The notes under the pieces were generated by a model. The model ran no database searches. It was given only the letters and a program-made list of their open reading frames with translations, and was not told where the DNA came from. Below, piece by piece: positions 7,372-16,255 of a stretch of DNA of 64,000 bases. The stretch is from Deltaproteobacteria bacterium (lineage in GTDB: Bacteria > Bdellovibrionota > Bdellovibrionia > Bdellovibrionales > Bdellovibrionaceae). Where the stretch lies: positions 1-64,000 of the forward strand of contig JAFLCC010000005.1 in NCBI GenBank assembly GCA_017302835.1. The letters are read 5' to 3'. The position numbers and the translations under genes are program-made. Positions within the stretch are counted from its first letter, which is position 1; every line of letters starts with the position of its first letter.

Positions 7372-10300
7372 CTAGGGTAAGAATTTAAGATGTTTAAAAT
7401 AGGCCTCTGAAGAATCTTTAGTATCATTACTGTCATGTTGAAATATAATAGCTAAAATTTCAAACTCATTTACATTTTTATTCGGAAAAGCTTTCTTTAG
7501 GTCTGCAACAAAATTTCTTTTAAAATTCTGAACCTTTCCTAACATACTTGTGTTATTGAGAAGCAATTGCTTAGACTCTGGCAGGGTAATGAAACCATAA
7601 CTTTTATGGGAGTACCAATTTTCAAAAATATCACCTTCCCTGCGTTCTTCTCCGGGGACGGGGTCCCCCCAATAATATCCAAATAAGAAAACCTTATCAT
7701 TTTTTCCATCAAGAATTGTTAAGTCATTATTTGCTTTTCCATCACGAATCATGAACCAAATTTGAAATGCAGAATCATCTTTTCCCGTTTTTCCTTTCAC
7801 TGGATCAGCCCCGTTCACTCCTTTTGTTACAGCCATTTTTAAATCAATATTTGGAAATTCTAGTGGTGAAAAACGATAAGAAAGGGTCATCATTTTTATA
7901 GAATTTTTATGACTGCGTAGCGCAAGCCAATTCTTTTCCCCATTAAAATCAGTGGGAAAAAATCCAAATTCTTTATTGTCATCGAGTCCCGATGGAGAAC
8001 TTGAATCAAAATAGAATTGATTTTCCATCCGAAAATGAATCATATGTCTATTTTTAAATTCAATTTGAATTCCATGTGGAAATATTTTTTTGTCAGCTGG
8101 AGAAATTCTGAATTTTGAAAAGAGGCTATCTAGGCTTGTTATATCTAGGGAGTTATAAGGGTTGTAGCTAATTTGTGATTTAGGAAAATTTGTTTTCACA
8201 AGGTAATCGTCGGCTGGATCTGAATTCAATGGTAATAAAAGCTGATTAAGGTCCCTTAAGCTTGCAAAGGGTGCGGTTAGAATATATTTATCTCCTTGAA
8301 CATCTATTTTAGTAACGCTATTATCGTCTCCTAATTTAAAATATCTTTTGTTTTTCCATTTTTCAGCATTAGCCAATTGAATCATGGTTTTGGCGTTCCA
8401 TTTAAAATTATTTTTAAGATCGTCAATTTTTAATTCAGCTAATGTTTGTAGAAGCCCTTTCATAAATGCTTTTTGGTTAAAATGGGATGACAAAATACCT
8501 GCAAGATGATCCGCGTTTAGGGTCCCAAGATCTGTTGCTTGTAAAGAATTAGGAAACTTAGAAGACGATGTGGTGACAACGCCATCATTATTTTCATCGA
8601 AACGAGCCAATAATTTTGTAGCTTTCATAAAGATATGGGAATCTTCCGGAAGACTTTCAAAGGTGATCGAAAAATACCTTGTGAGTCCAACCAGGGCTCT
8701 TTCATTTTTTCGCCAAAAGGCAGCCATAGCTGAAGGGGTTACTGACTTAGAAGCTATTTTATCATTTTGACAAATTTCTGGGGATTTACTTCCGGAAAGC
8801 GCGGTCACTAAGGCAAAAGGTAAATCTGTAGAATCTAAGATACTGGATCCATGAAGAGGAGAGGCAATGGTCACCAGTCCTAAAATGGATTCAGAAGTGA
8901 ACTTCGTGTTTTTAAGAATAAAATGGAGAGCATCAATACCTCCTTTAGAGTATCCAAGAAATAAATATTTTGGAGGAGCAAAACCCTTTTGTTGTCGAGA
9001 GCTGGAATCGTCTTTAAGAAACTGAGTTAAGATCTCCGAATTGTAATCACTAGCACAAAGACTTTCTATAGGTGGCTGAATCACGCGGAGCCCTAGTTCA
9101 TCGTTGAGCGCATTTAATCCTAGACTAAAAATTTCTTTATCAAAAATGCTATTATATATTCCTGAAAGGTACACAATGGTTACATCTTTCAGCTTTTCAT
9201 TATATATTTTAGTTAGAGGAGTGGGGTATATTTTATCCTCAAGCTCTGCTTCTTTTATAGTTTCTTGAAGTAGTTTTTGCACCAAAGTTTCTTTACCTAG
9301 TGGATTTGTTGCAAGATTAGCGGCTAGGTTCGTTGTTGGATAAGATCCAAAAGTTTGATTGAGGATCTGTGAATTCTTAATAGCCGATGTTTTTAGAGAG
9401 AGCCAATCTTTGGCAAATTTAAAATCATGGGGATCTGGTACAAAGGGCTTTTCTTGAATAACAAATGACTTTTCCAGTAGATAAGGAATTTGATACATTT
9501 TCATGACAGCTTGTTTCGCAGGCAACGTCATTCCAGAAAGAGTAGACAAATTGCTTTCCTTAGTTTTTTGTAGCAGACCTACTTTCTTTTTTATTTGTTG
9601 GACTTTAGAATGGCTAGCCAGCTTTTCGGCAGATCCAGAAGTAAGAATTGCATCGGTTAGCTCTCCTATATCTTCAGGTGAAATCATTGATTGAATATCA
9701 AACTTTGAAATATTAAAATTCAGAGGACTCAAAAACTGGCTTTCAGGTGACTTCGATGGATCAAATTTAAAAGCACTCATAAAATTCTTCATTTCGCTCA
9801 CGACAAAGTAAGGGCGAGTCTCCGTGACGAATCGAGAAATATATTGAAAAATTCTTTTTTGTGAAAAATCCTTTGCCTGAGTTTCTATACCGACAGGAGA
9901 ATTCTTCATTAGTTCTGAAAGTGAGGAGGAGTCTTTTTGTTGGGATTTCTGATAGGTTTTACCAAATAAATCTTTGGGATTAATATTAAGAAAATGGAGT
10001 ATCTCTTTGGATCTGATTTGACCCGGAATTTTTCTACGATTGGATGCCAAAATACCAAAACTTGAATTGGCAGACAAGGATCCATGAGTTCGATACATTT
10101 TTGTAAAGGCCCCAAGAGAAGACTGAAGATAGTAACCATCCTTAAGAGACAGGATAAAATCTGGAAAATCAAAATTATTTGAAGAAGTTGATTCGACAAT
10201 TCGCCACAAAGAATCTGGATAGGGAGTGTTTGCGGTGATAGACAAGGCCTCATTTTTGGTAATGAATTTTTGAGTATTTAAATTAGCATGGTAGAACTCT

Positions 10301-11325
10301 GGAATAAACAGAACATTTCCTTTTAAATTGTAGTAATAGATTTTTTCATTTTTTTTATCATATTTTAAATAAGCCTCACCTTGATTCGATATAACTGAGA
10401 TATGAGTTTCAGTCTGTGAATTCTTATTTATGGAAATTGCTAAATCAAACCATTTTTCAGTTCTTAAATGTTCTAAAAGTTCTTTCATTTTTCTTCTATC
10501 TTTTAAATAAACAGGCCCCCAAGATCCTAAAGCCATTAAAGGAACGCCAACGTCTTTTTCGTTCTTCAGCTGTTGGACGAACTGAAAACCTGCTGCTTCA
10601 ATTGATTTTTTTAAGTTGACCGGAAGTAATTCAATTTCATCCTTAGTTCCTTCATTAAAACGACCATAGTTTCCATGATCTGATACAAGAATGACTTCGA
10701 TTTCTTGATTTTTTTCTCTATAAGAAGTGATGAGTCTTTTTATCTCAGAATCTAAAATTCGAATGACTTCATAGAGTCTATTTTTCTGAGTATGGGAGGT
10801 GGAATCAATGGCGCCAATGTAACCTGTCAGAATTGATTTCTGTTTTGCAGAAATTAAATCATCAATAACTGATTTTATTTCTAATTTTGGAACTTCAGTA
10901 GTTGGAAAGTACATCAGAGCTTCAACATAGGGATTGAAAAAAAAATCAAAGGCCCCCATATAATATTTTGGAAAGGAAAGTCTTCGGTAGTAATCTCGAG
11001 GGTCTCCTTGAATGGATTGAGTCGAGTCATCAAAATAGGTAGCCTCAACCGATTTAATTCTACCTACAGAACCAAAGAGTTCAGAAGTTTGAGTTACTTG
11101 TGACCAAGAGAGATCAGTCATTGATGGAAAGGGGGCAACATGGGCACCTAATTGGGTAAATTCTTGTAAAAACCCTTGTCTCTGGGCTTCTAAAAAACTA
11201 GCGTAAGATAACCCATCAATTCCAATGAGTATAGTTTGAACTTTGTTTTCAAGCGAAAAAGCAAAAGGTAAAAATAGAAGCTGGGCTAAGAGAAAAAACT
11301 TTGCGTAGATTAGTTTAGTCATCAT
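7372..11325 (-). CDS. Secreted fusion: alkaline-phosphatase-like phosphodiesterase, esterase and DUF3047-like domain
   Basis: 1317 residues with signal peptide (~1-24, cleavage near AFS). Region 1 (~28-450) has the alkaline phosphatase/type I phosphodiesterase fold: GIDG (D37), PSMTDLSW with a candidate T70 nucleophile, D174 and H178 in AIDSTSHTQ, D216-H217 in VSDHGNYG, and H414 in YRTHGS. Together these make a full metal set. Region 2 (~700-960) is an alpha/beta hydrolase with GYSKGG (S793), ASPLHGSS after the elbow as in lipases, an acid near D914 and H940. Region 3 (~1000-1317) resembles DUF3047: a beta-rich segment ending in AIIFQHDSNDTKDSSEAYF. Its combined phosphodiesterase and esterase chemistry, with a lipid-phosphate enzyme next door, suggests extracytoplasmic lipid or phosphoester breakdown. 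The substrate is inferred only. Confidence 0.75.
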   Translation of the reverse strand: MMTKLIYAKFFLLAQLLFLPFAFSLENKVQTILIGIDGLSYASFLEAQRQGFLQEFTQLGAHVAPFPSMTDLSWSQVTQTSELFGSVGRIKSVEATYFDDSTQSIQGDPRDYYRRLSFPKYYMGAFDFFFNPYVEALMYFPTTEVPKLEIKSVIDDLISAKQKSILTGYIGAIDSTSHTQKNRLYEVIRILDSEIKRLITSYREKNQEIEVILVSDHGNYGRFNEGTKDEIELLPVNLKKSIEAAGFQFVQQLKNEKDVGVPLMALGSWGPVYLKDRRKMKELLEHLRTEKWFDLAISINKNSQTETHISVISNQGEAYLKYDKKNEKIYYYNLKGNVLFIPEFYHANLNTQKFITKNEALSITANTPYPDSLWRIVESTSSNNFDFPDFILSLKDGYYLQSSLGAFTKMYRTHGSLSANSSFGILASNRRKIPGQIRSKEILHFLNINPKDLFGKTYQKSQQKDSSSLSELMKNSPVGIETQAKDFSQKRIFQYISRFVTETRPYFVVSEMKNFMSAFKFDPSKSPESQFLSPLNFNISKFDIQSMISPEDIGELTDAILTSGSAEKLASHSKVQQIKKKVGLLQKTKESNLSTLSGMTLPAKQAVMKMYQIPYLLEKSFVIQEKPFVPDPHDFKFAKDWLSLKTSAIKNSQILNQTFGSYPTTNLAANLATNPLGKETLVQKLLQETIKEAELEDKIYPTPLTKIYNEKLKDVTIVYLSGIYNSIFDKEIFSLGLNALNDELGLRVIQPPIESLCASDYNSEILTQFLKDDSSSRQQKGFAPPKYLFLGYSKGGIDALHFILKNTKFTSESILGLVTIASPLHGSSILDSTDLPFALVTALSGSKSPEICQNDKIASKSVTPSAMAAFWRKNERALVGLTRYFSITFESLPEDSHIFMKATKLLARFDENNDGVVTTSSSKFPNSLQATDLGTLNADHLAGILSSHFNQKAFMKGLLQTLAELKIDDLKNNFKWNAKTMIQLANAEKWKNKRYFKLGDDNSVTKIDVQGDKYILTAPFASLRDLNQLLLPLNSDPADDYLVKTNFPKSQISYNPYNSLDITSLDSLFSKFRISPADKKIFPHGIQIEFKNRHMIHFRMENQFYFDSSSPSGLDDNKEFGFFPTDFNGEKNWLALRSHKNSIKMMTLSYRFSPLEFPNIDLKMAVTKGVNGADPVKGKTGKDDSAFQIWFMIRDGKANNDLTILDGKNDKVFLFGYYWGDPVPGEERREGDIFENWYSHKSYGFITLPESKQLLLNNTSMLGKVQNFKRNFVADLKKAFPNKNVNEFEILAIIFQHDSNDTKDSSEAYFKHLKFLP

Positions 11326-11346
11326 TTCTTTTCCTAATTTCTAAAT

Positions 11347-11877
11347 CTACTCTAGGTAGATATTGACAAGAGTGCCTTCACGATAACTTAATTTAGAGCC
11401 ACTTTTTGCTTTACAGGACATAGCATTTGCCGAAGGTAAAAGAAAATCACCAATTTGATTTAGCATGCACAAAAAACCTAAAGAAAAGTCTCTTGATGCA
11501 AGCATAATTGGTTCTTTTTGATAAATTGATTTTTCTAATTTAGCGAACTCAATGTCGTACATGAGAAAGCCACTTAATTTTAAGTTTATACTATGAATAA
11601 GACGATCATTCCACTTTTGGTCAAAACTAAAGATGACTCGCGCTTGATTTTTAGGATCACGCGTGATTTCTGATGGATATTCTTTATTTCCTTGAAAATC
11701 TACGAGCTGAAGATTGATATCTTCAGTAGGGATAAGAAGGGTGTTAACAGGTGTGCTGTCATTAAAGTAGTCAACTGCCAAAAGGTAATCATTTATCGTT
11801 GATGACCGATCAATGCCATCTTTAGGACAACAACTAATCAACAATAAGGAAAACAACAAAGTTAATACAATAGGCAT
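11347..11877 (-). CDS. Small lipoprotein, unknown function
   Basis: 176 residues. The N-terminus has a lipoprotein signal: hydrophobic LTLLFSLLLISC with the lipobox cysteine at about residue 16, followed by a second Cys. The mature part has no motif I know; it is predicted to be mostly beta, with one late Cys pair (LGFLCMLN and MSCKAK). It lies 21 bases upstream of the large phosphodiesterase-esterase fusion on the same strand and is probably the first gene of that operon. It may be an anchor or partner for the secreted enzyme, which is a guess from position. Confidence 0.7.
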   Translation of the reverse strand: MPIVLTLLFSLLLISCCPKDGIDRSSTINDYLLAVDYFNDSTPVNTLLIPTEDINLQLVDFQGNKEYPSEITRDPKNQARVIFSFDQKWNDRLIHSINLKLSGFLMYDIEFAKLEKSIYQKEPIMLASRDFSLGFLCMLNQIGDFLLPSANAMSCKAKSGSKLSYREGTLVNIYLE

Positions 11878-12025
11878 AAAAACTCCTTAATTATTCAAAT
11901 TTCGGTGCAAAGTTAAGGCCTAGTTAATTAACTCATTATAAATATTTAGAATTTATAATTAATTAGTTGCTCATCATTGGAGGCTTTGTTAATCCTCGTG
12001 GAGATTAAAAGAGGAGGGGAAATAG

Positions 12026-13564
12026 ATGACGACGAATTGGATAAATAAAAAACTAAAAGGGAAAGAATTTTTTGGGCATCCGTCAGGGCTTTTTGTCTTG
12101 TTCATGGCAGAGATGTGGGAGCGCATGTCTTACTATGGAATGCGGGCGCTGTTAACTCTGTATATGATTAAATATCTAATGGCCGATCCAGAGCGAATGG
12201 CAAGGGTCTTGGGTTTTGATACCTTAAAGTTTATATTGGAAACTGGATTTGGGCCCTTAGCGATTCAACCTTTCGCCTCTCAAATCTATGGTCTTTATAC
12301 AGGTTTTGTTTATTTATCTCCCTACTTTGGTGGAATTTTAGCAGATCGAGTTTGGGGAAGGCGAAAAAGTGTTTATATCGGAGCCGCACTTATGGCATTA
12401 GGACACTTTTTGATGGCTTTTGAAAATTTATTTATTCCTGCTTTGTTCTTTCTTATTTTGGGTAATGGAGCCTTTAAACCAAATATTTCGACTCAAGTGG
12501 GGGCTTTGTATCCAGAGGGTGATAACCGTAGGGATGGGGCTTTCACCATTTTTTATATGGGAATTAATTTAGGTGCTTTTTTCTCGCCTTTTTTAAGTAA
12601 AAACTTAGCTCTGGCAATCTGTGATTGGTTAGGGATAACCGATCCTGGAGTGCCTTGGCATATTGGCTTTGCCCTAGCAGGTATAGGAATGTTATTTGGA
12701 TTATTTGTTTATCATATAGGTCGCACTTTATTACCTGCTGAAAATTTAACCACTCTGGCGCCAGTGAAAGAAAGAAATTCTATCATTTTTAAAACTGTCG
12801 GTGGTTTTTTAGGGGCTATGACAGTATTTATTTTAATATTAATGATACCTATGACTTTTAAATTGATACTCATTGCTGGAGCTGTTGCTTTGGTTGTTTG
12901 GAGTATTAAGCAAATATCAGATGAGTTAGATCGAAAAAAAGTTGCTGCCCTTATTATCTTATGTATGGGGACAGTTTTCGTCTGGGCCATATTTGAACAA
13001 CAGGGTAATACCTTGCAAATTTGGGCCGATGAAAAAGCGAATTGGGCTCAGTTAGGGTTGCAACCAGAAAATTATCAATCTTTAAACCCGTTATTTATTT
13101 TTATTTTTGCTCCCTTGCTGGATGTATGGTGGAATTTTTGGGCCGCAAAAGGAAAGAGACGAAGTTCTGTTAATAAAATGGCTATTGGTTGTTTTTTGAT
13201 TGGATTTGCATTTTTGACTATTCCTCTAGCTTCAAGTTTTATCACTGTTGAAAAATCAATGATCAATTTATTTTGGTTAGCCTTAGCAACCTTTATCGTG
13301 ACTCTAGGTGAGTTATATTTATCTCCCATAGGTCTGAGTTTTGTGACGAAACTGGCACCAGCACGTTTTATGTCCATGATGATGGGAATGTGGTTAGCTT
13401 CCTCATTTTTGGGAAATTATTTAGCTGGAATTTTGGGAATGCTTTATAGTAAAATGTCCCAAAATTCCTTTTTCTTGGTTTTCGCCATTCTGGGTATATC
13501 AGTTGGGGTGTTCTTTTTGATCGCCGATACAAAACTAAAACATATTGTAGGAAAAGAAGTCTAA
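12026..13564 (+). CDS. POT/PTR2 family proton-coupled peptide transporter
   Basis: 512 residues, about 12-14 TM helices. The POT signature is present: E29-x-x-E32-R33 in EMWERMSYYG in TM1, then the PTR2 block GGILADRVWGRRKSVYIGA and FYMGINLGAF. This family imports di- and tripeptides with protons across the inner membrane. Strong Shine-Dalgarno GAGGAGGGG ends about six bases before ATG 12026. The stop is followed after 7 bases by a tRNA-dihydrouridine synthase gene, so the two are probably cotranscribed. For an organism living on host-derived peptides this would be a nutrient importer (inference). Confidence 0.92.
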   Translation: MTTNWINKKLKGKEFFGHPSGLFVLFMAEMWERMSYYGMRALLTLYMIKYLMADPERMARVLGFDTLKFILETGFGPLAIQPFASQIYGLYTGFVYLSPYFGGILADRVWGRRKSVYIGAALMALGHFLMAFENLFIPALFFLILGNGAFKPNISTQVGALYPEGDNRRDGAFTIFYMGINLGAFFSPFLSKNLALAICDWLGITDPGVPWHIGFALAGIGMLFGLFVYHIGRTLLPAENLTTLAPVKERNSIIFKTVGGFLGAMTVFILILMIPMTFKLILIAGAVALVVWSIKQISDELDRKKVAALIILCMGTVFVWAIFEQQGNTLQIWADEKANWAQLGLQPENYQSLNPLFIFIFAPLLDVWWNFWAAKGKRRSSVNKMAIGCFLIGFAFLTIPLASSFITVEKSMINLFWLALATFIVTLGELYLSPIGLSFVTKLAPARFMSMMMGMWLASSFLGNYLAGILGMLYSKMSQNSFFLVFAILGISVGVFFLIADTKLKHIVGKEV

Positions 13565-13571
13565 TTTTGAA

Positions 13572-14660
13572 ATGAGTCAAAGGAAAGTAGATTGGAAGAA
13601 TATAAACTTTCCTTTGACCTTGGCACCCATGGTTGGGATCAGCCATGTCGCCTTACGAGAAATTTTGCACATGTATTTGCCACAGGAAGCTCTGACATTG
13701 TGGCCGACAGAAATGTTGAATTCAAGAAAGTTACCAAAAGAAAATTTTGAGACGACGCCTGAAACACAAAAATTACCTGAAGAACATTATCTAGTGCCCC
13801 AAATTTTGGGAAATGAAGAAAAACCAATATTTGAAAGCATACAAAAGCTTAAAATATGGGGGGCTCATGGAATTGATATCAATATGGGTTGCCCTGTTCA
13901 AAAAGCTCTAAAGCATAATTATGGAGTGGCTCTGATGGGTGATAAAAAATATGCTCAATCCGTTGTTAAAATGGCCGTTCAAAGTTCTGATTTACCTGTG
14001 TCGGTTAAGTTAAGAGCTGTTGAAAGTGAAAACTCCTTAGAAGATCTTTATTCTTTTGTAAGTGGGTTGGTTGATTCAGGAGCCTCCTGGATTTGCTTGC
14101 ACCCAAGAACGGCCACACAAAAAAGAAGAGGACATGCAGATTGGGAACAAATTAGATTTTTAAAAAGTAAAATAAGTATTCCCATTATTGGGAATGGCGA
14201 CGTGCAAACTTGTGAAGATGTCTTAGCTATGAAAAAGGAAACTCATTGTGATTTGGTCATGGCAGGAAGGGCTTTAGCCGCAAGACCCTGGATGTTGTGG
14301 CAAGTGGGTGAGTACCTGGGAATGAAAGCCCCTCAAAATAAGTTAATTAATGATCGAAAAAGGGCTCCAAAAACCAAAGAGGAAGAAGGCGCTGAATATG
14401 GAAAATGTTTATTATTAATGATAGATCTTGCAGAAAAATATTTTGATTCATATCCAGTTGGTTCTCATTTAGTAAGTGCAAATCTAGCAATGAGAAAAAT
14501 AGCTTTTTATGTTAGGATCACTAGCCCTTGGCTCGAGTTTGGACATACTCTTGTAAGTCTTGTTTCAAAATCTAAAAACACCCAAGAACTAAGGCAAAGA
14601 ATCTCACATTTTTTTTCAATGCCCCAATCCATGAATCCAAAAACAGAGCTTAAACAATAG
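13572..14660 (+). CDS. tRNA-dihydrouridine synthase (Dus family)
   Basis: 362 residues, an FMN-dependent TIM-barrel enzyme that reduces uridine to dihydrouridine in tRNA D loops. Visible Dus marks: LAPMVGISH near the N-terminus, INMGCPVQKALKHNYGVALM (the GCP block that ends in the substrate loop), LHPRTATQKRRGHADW, GNGDV and MAGRALAARPW for FMN phosphate binding. The C-terminal ~100 residues are the helical tRNA-recognition domain. It is closest by eye to DusB-type sequences, but the subfamily is uncertain, so no symbol is given. It starts 7 bases after the POT transporter, and its last 11 bases overlap the 3' end of a second, convergent Dus gene. Confidence 0.88.
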   Translation: MSQRKVDWKNINFPLTLAPMVGISHVALREILHMYLPQEALTLWPTEMLNSRKLPKENFETTPETQKLPEEHYLVPQILGNEEKPIFESIQKLKIWGAHGIDINMGCPVQKALKHNYGVALMGDKKYAQSVVKMAVQSSDLPVSVKLRAVESENSLEDLYSFVSGLVDSGASWICLHPRTATQKRRGHADWEQIRFLKSKISIPIIGNGDVQTCEDVLAMKKETHCDLVMAGRALAARPWMLWQVGEYLGMKAPQNKLINDRKRAPKTKEEEGAEYGKCLLLMIDLAEKYFDSYPVGSHLVSANLAMRKIAFYVRITSPWLEFGHTLVSLVSKSKNTQELRQRISHFFSMPQSMNPKTELKQ

Positions 14661-15735
14661 AATTTTCAAAAAGCTCCTTGTATAAGGCTTCTTTAAAAAG
14701 TGGATGCTTCAAGGTCTTCATCTTATCAAAAAAAAATTTAAATTGCGAATTTTTTGAGGATATGGATTTTAACCAACCTTTTACCTTGGCCGTTGCATAG
14801 TACTCATTAACTTCTTGAGAAGATAGTTCGAAGTAACTTGTAAGTATTTTAATGAGTCTTTGCGGAGAAAGCTCAATTTTGTAGTGAAGCAGATCGTTGT
14901 CTGAACAATGGGTTCCAAGGGATCTTTCTTTTAGAAAATGATGTATTTCAGAAAAAAGCATTGGATTGTATATCACTCCTCGACCAATCATAAAATTTTG
15001 ACAATTAGTTTTTGCATGACATTCAATTAAATTTTTAATTGAAAAAATATCCCCATTGGCAACGAGAGGAGTTTTGGTCCATTCACGTATTTGTGGAAGG
15101 TATTCCCAATGGGCTGGTGGGGCATAGCCATTTTTTTTAGTTCGGCAGTGAACCGTAAGCCAGCTAAGTTGAGCTTCATCAATGGCCTGAATAACATCTT
15201 TCAATAGTATGGTATCAGTAAAACCTAATCTGATTTTAGCAGAAACTTTAATGTTTTTGGGAATGCGAGTTCTTAAGTGTTTCGTAATATTTCCAATTTG
15301 ATCTGGGAATTGCAGCAAATACGCTCCACCCTGATTTCTATTTACAGTCTTTGCTGGACAACCAAAATTAAGGTCGATTCCTTTCGCCCCTAATTCAATG
15401 GCGCGTTCTGCGTTAACCAGAAGAGCCTCAGGATTGCTTCCAAGTAATTGAATAATAATCGGAGTTTTATTATTTACCCTTGGACCATTTAACTGACACG
15501 CACTCCTTGAGGTACTTTCTTTAATAGAGCTTTGAGTTAATGATAATTTCAGTAACTCTGGACAATAACGATAAAAAACCTTTTTAGAGTGGAGCTGGGT
15601 AGTGACCCTTATAAATTCGGTCACGCAGTAGTCGATTCCATCAAGCTGACATAGTTTTTCTCTAAATGCTGAGTGGGTAATTCCTTCCATGGGGGCTAAA
15701 AATAAATTTATTTTTCCAGATGATTGCAGATCCAC
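14650..15735 (-). CDS. tRNA-dihydrouridine synthase, DusC-like
   Basis: 361 residues. Dus fold with LAPMEGITHSAFR, GIDLNFGCPAKTVNRNQGGAYLL (split here as DLNFGCPAKTVN and GGAYLL), the LTVHCRTKKNGY block, ANGDIFS and MIGRGVIYNP. The DLNFGCPAKTVN version of the core motif is typical of DusC, which in E. coli modifies U16. It overlaps the upstream EVE-domain gene by 28 bases on the same strand (translationally coupled) and the convergent Dus paralogue by 11 bases at the 3' end. DusC assignment rests on that motif only. Confidence 0.87.
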   Translation of the reverse strand: MDLQSSGKINLFLAPMEGITHSAFREKLCQLDGIDYCVTEFIRVTTQLHSKKVFYRYCPELLKLSLTQSSIKESTSRSACQLNGPRVNNKTPIIIQLLGSNPEALLVNAERAIELGAKGIDLNFGCPAKTVNRNQGGAYLLQFPDQIGNITKHLRTRIPKNIKVSAKIRLGFTDTILLKDVIQAIDEAQLSWLTVHCRTKKNGYAPPAHWEYLPQIREWTKTPLVANGDIFSIKNLIECHAKTNCQNFMIGRGVIYNPMLFSEIHHFLKERSLGTHCSDNDLLHYKIELSPQRLIKILTSYFELSSQEVNEYYATAKVKGWLKSISSKNSQFKFFFDKMKTLKHPLFKEALYKELFENSIV

Positions 15736-16166
15736 AAGTATTCTTTTTCCGTGACAGGTTGAATGCTGAGCCTTTGTCCTTTTTTGATCACTAACATGCT
15801 TTGTAAATTTTTTTCTTTTTTGATTTCTTCTAGAGTTAAAGGATGTGAATATTTTTTTACAAATTTAACTTCCACACAAAACCAAATTGGTTTTGTGAGC
15901 GTTGCTTTAATATCAAAATATTCAGATTTTTTTTCAAATTGAGTCGGGTCAGCAATAGCCCCACTTGAAACCTTAGCTAGTCCTACAATTCCTGATGGGT
16001 TTGCGTTGGAGTGGTAGAATAAAATGATATCGCCTAGGTGCATTTCGCGTATCATAAAATTTCTAGCTTGGTAGTTTCGCACACCCTCCCAAAGTGTGGT
16101 TTTGTTTTTCATAAGATCATCGATTGAAAAAACTTCGGGTTCGGTTTTCATAAGCCAGTATTTCAT
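15708..16166 (-). CDS. EVE domain protein (ThyN1-like)
   Basis: 152 residues making up a single EVE domain: YWLMKTEPEVFSIDDL at the start, WEGVRNYQARNFM, GDIILFYHSN and GLAKVSSGA, with the WEGVRNYQARN motif diagnostic of the family. EVE domains belong to the PUA/YTH-like fold and bind modified bases in DNA or RNA; in bacteria they occur both alone and in modification-dependent restriction systems. Here it is a stand-alone copy that overlaps a DusC-like tRNA modification gene by 28 bases. That favours an RNA-related role over defence, which is an inference from context. Confidence 0.9.
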   Translation of the reverse strand: MKYWLMKTEPEVFSIDDLMKNKTTLWEGVRNYQARNFMIREMHLGDIILFYHSNANPSGIVGLAKVSSGAIADPTQFEKKSEYFDIKATLTKPIWFCVEVKFVKKYSHPLTLEEIKKEKNLQSMLVIKKGQRLSIQPVTEKEYLWICNHLEK

Positions 16167-16255
16167 AGGATTATGGGTTTATAATTAGCCCCACCCAAAG
16201 TCGAGTTAAATGTTAAAAGTCATACTTTTTCAGACATTTATGGTACCATTTTTTC

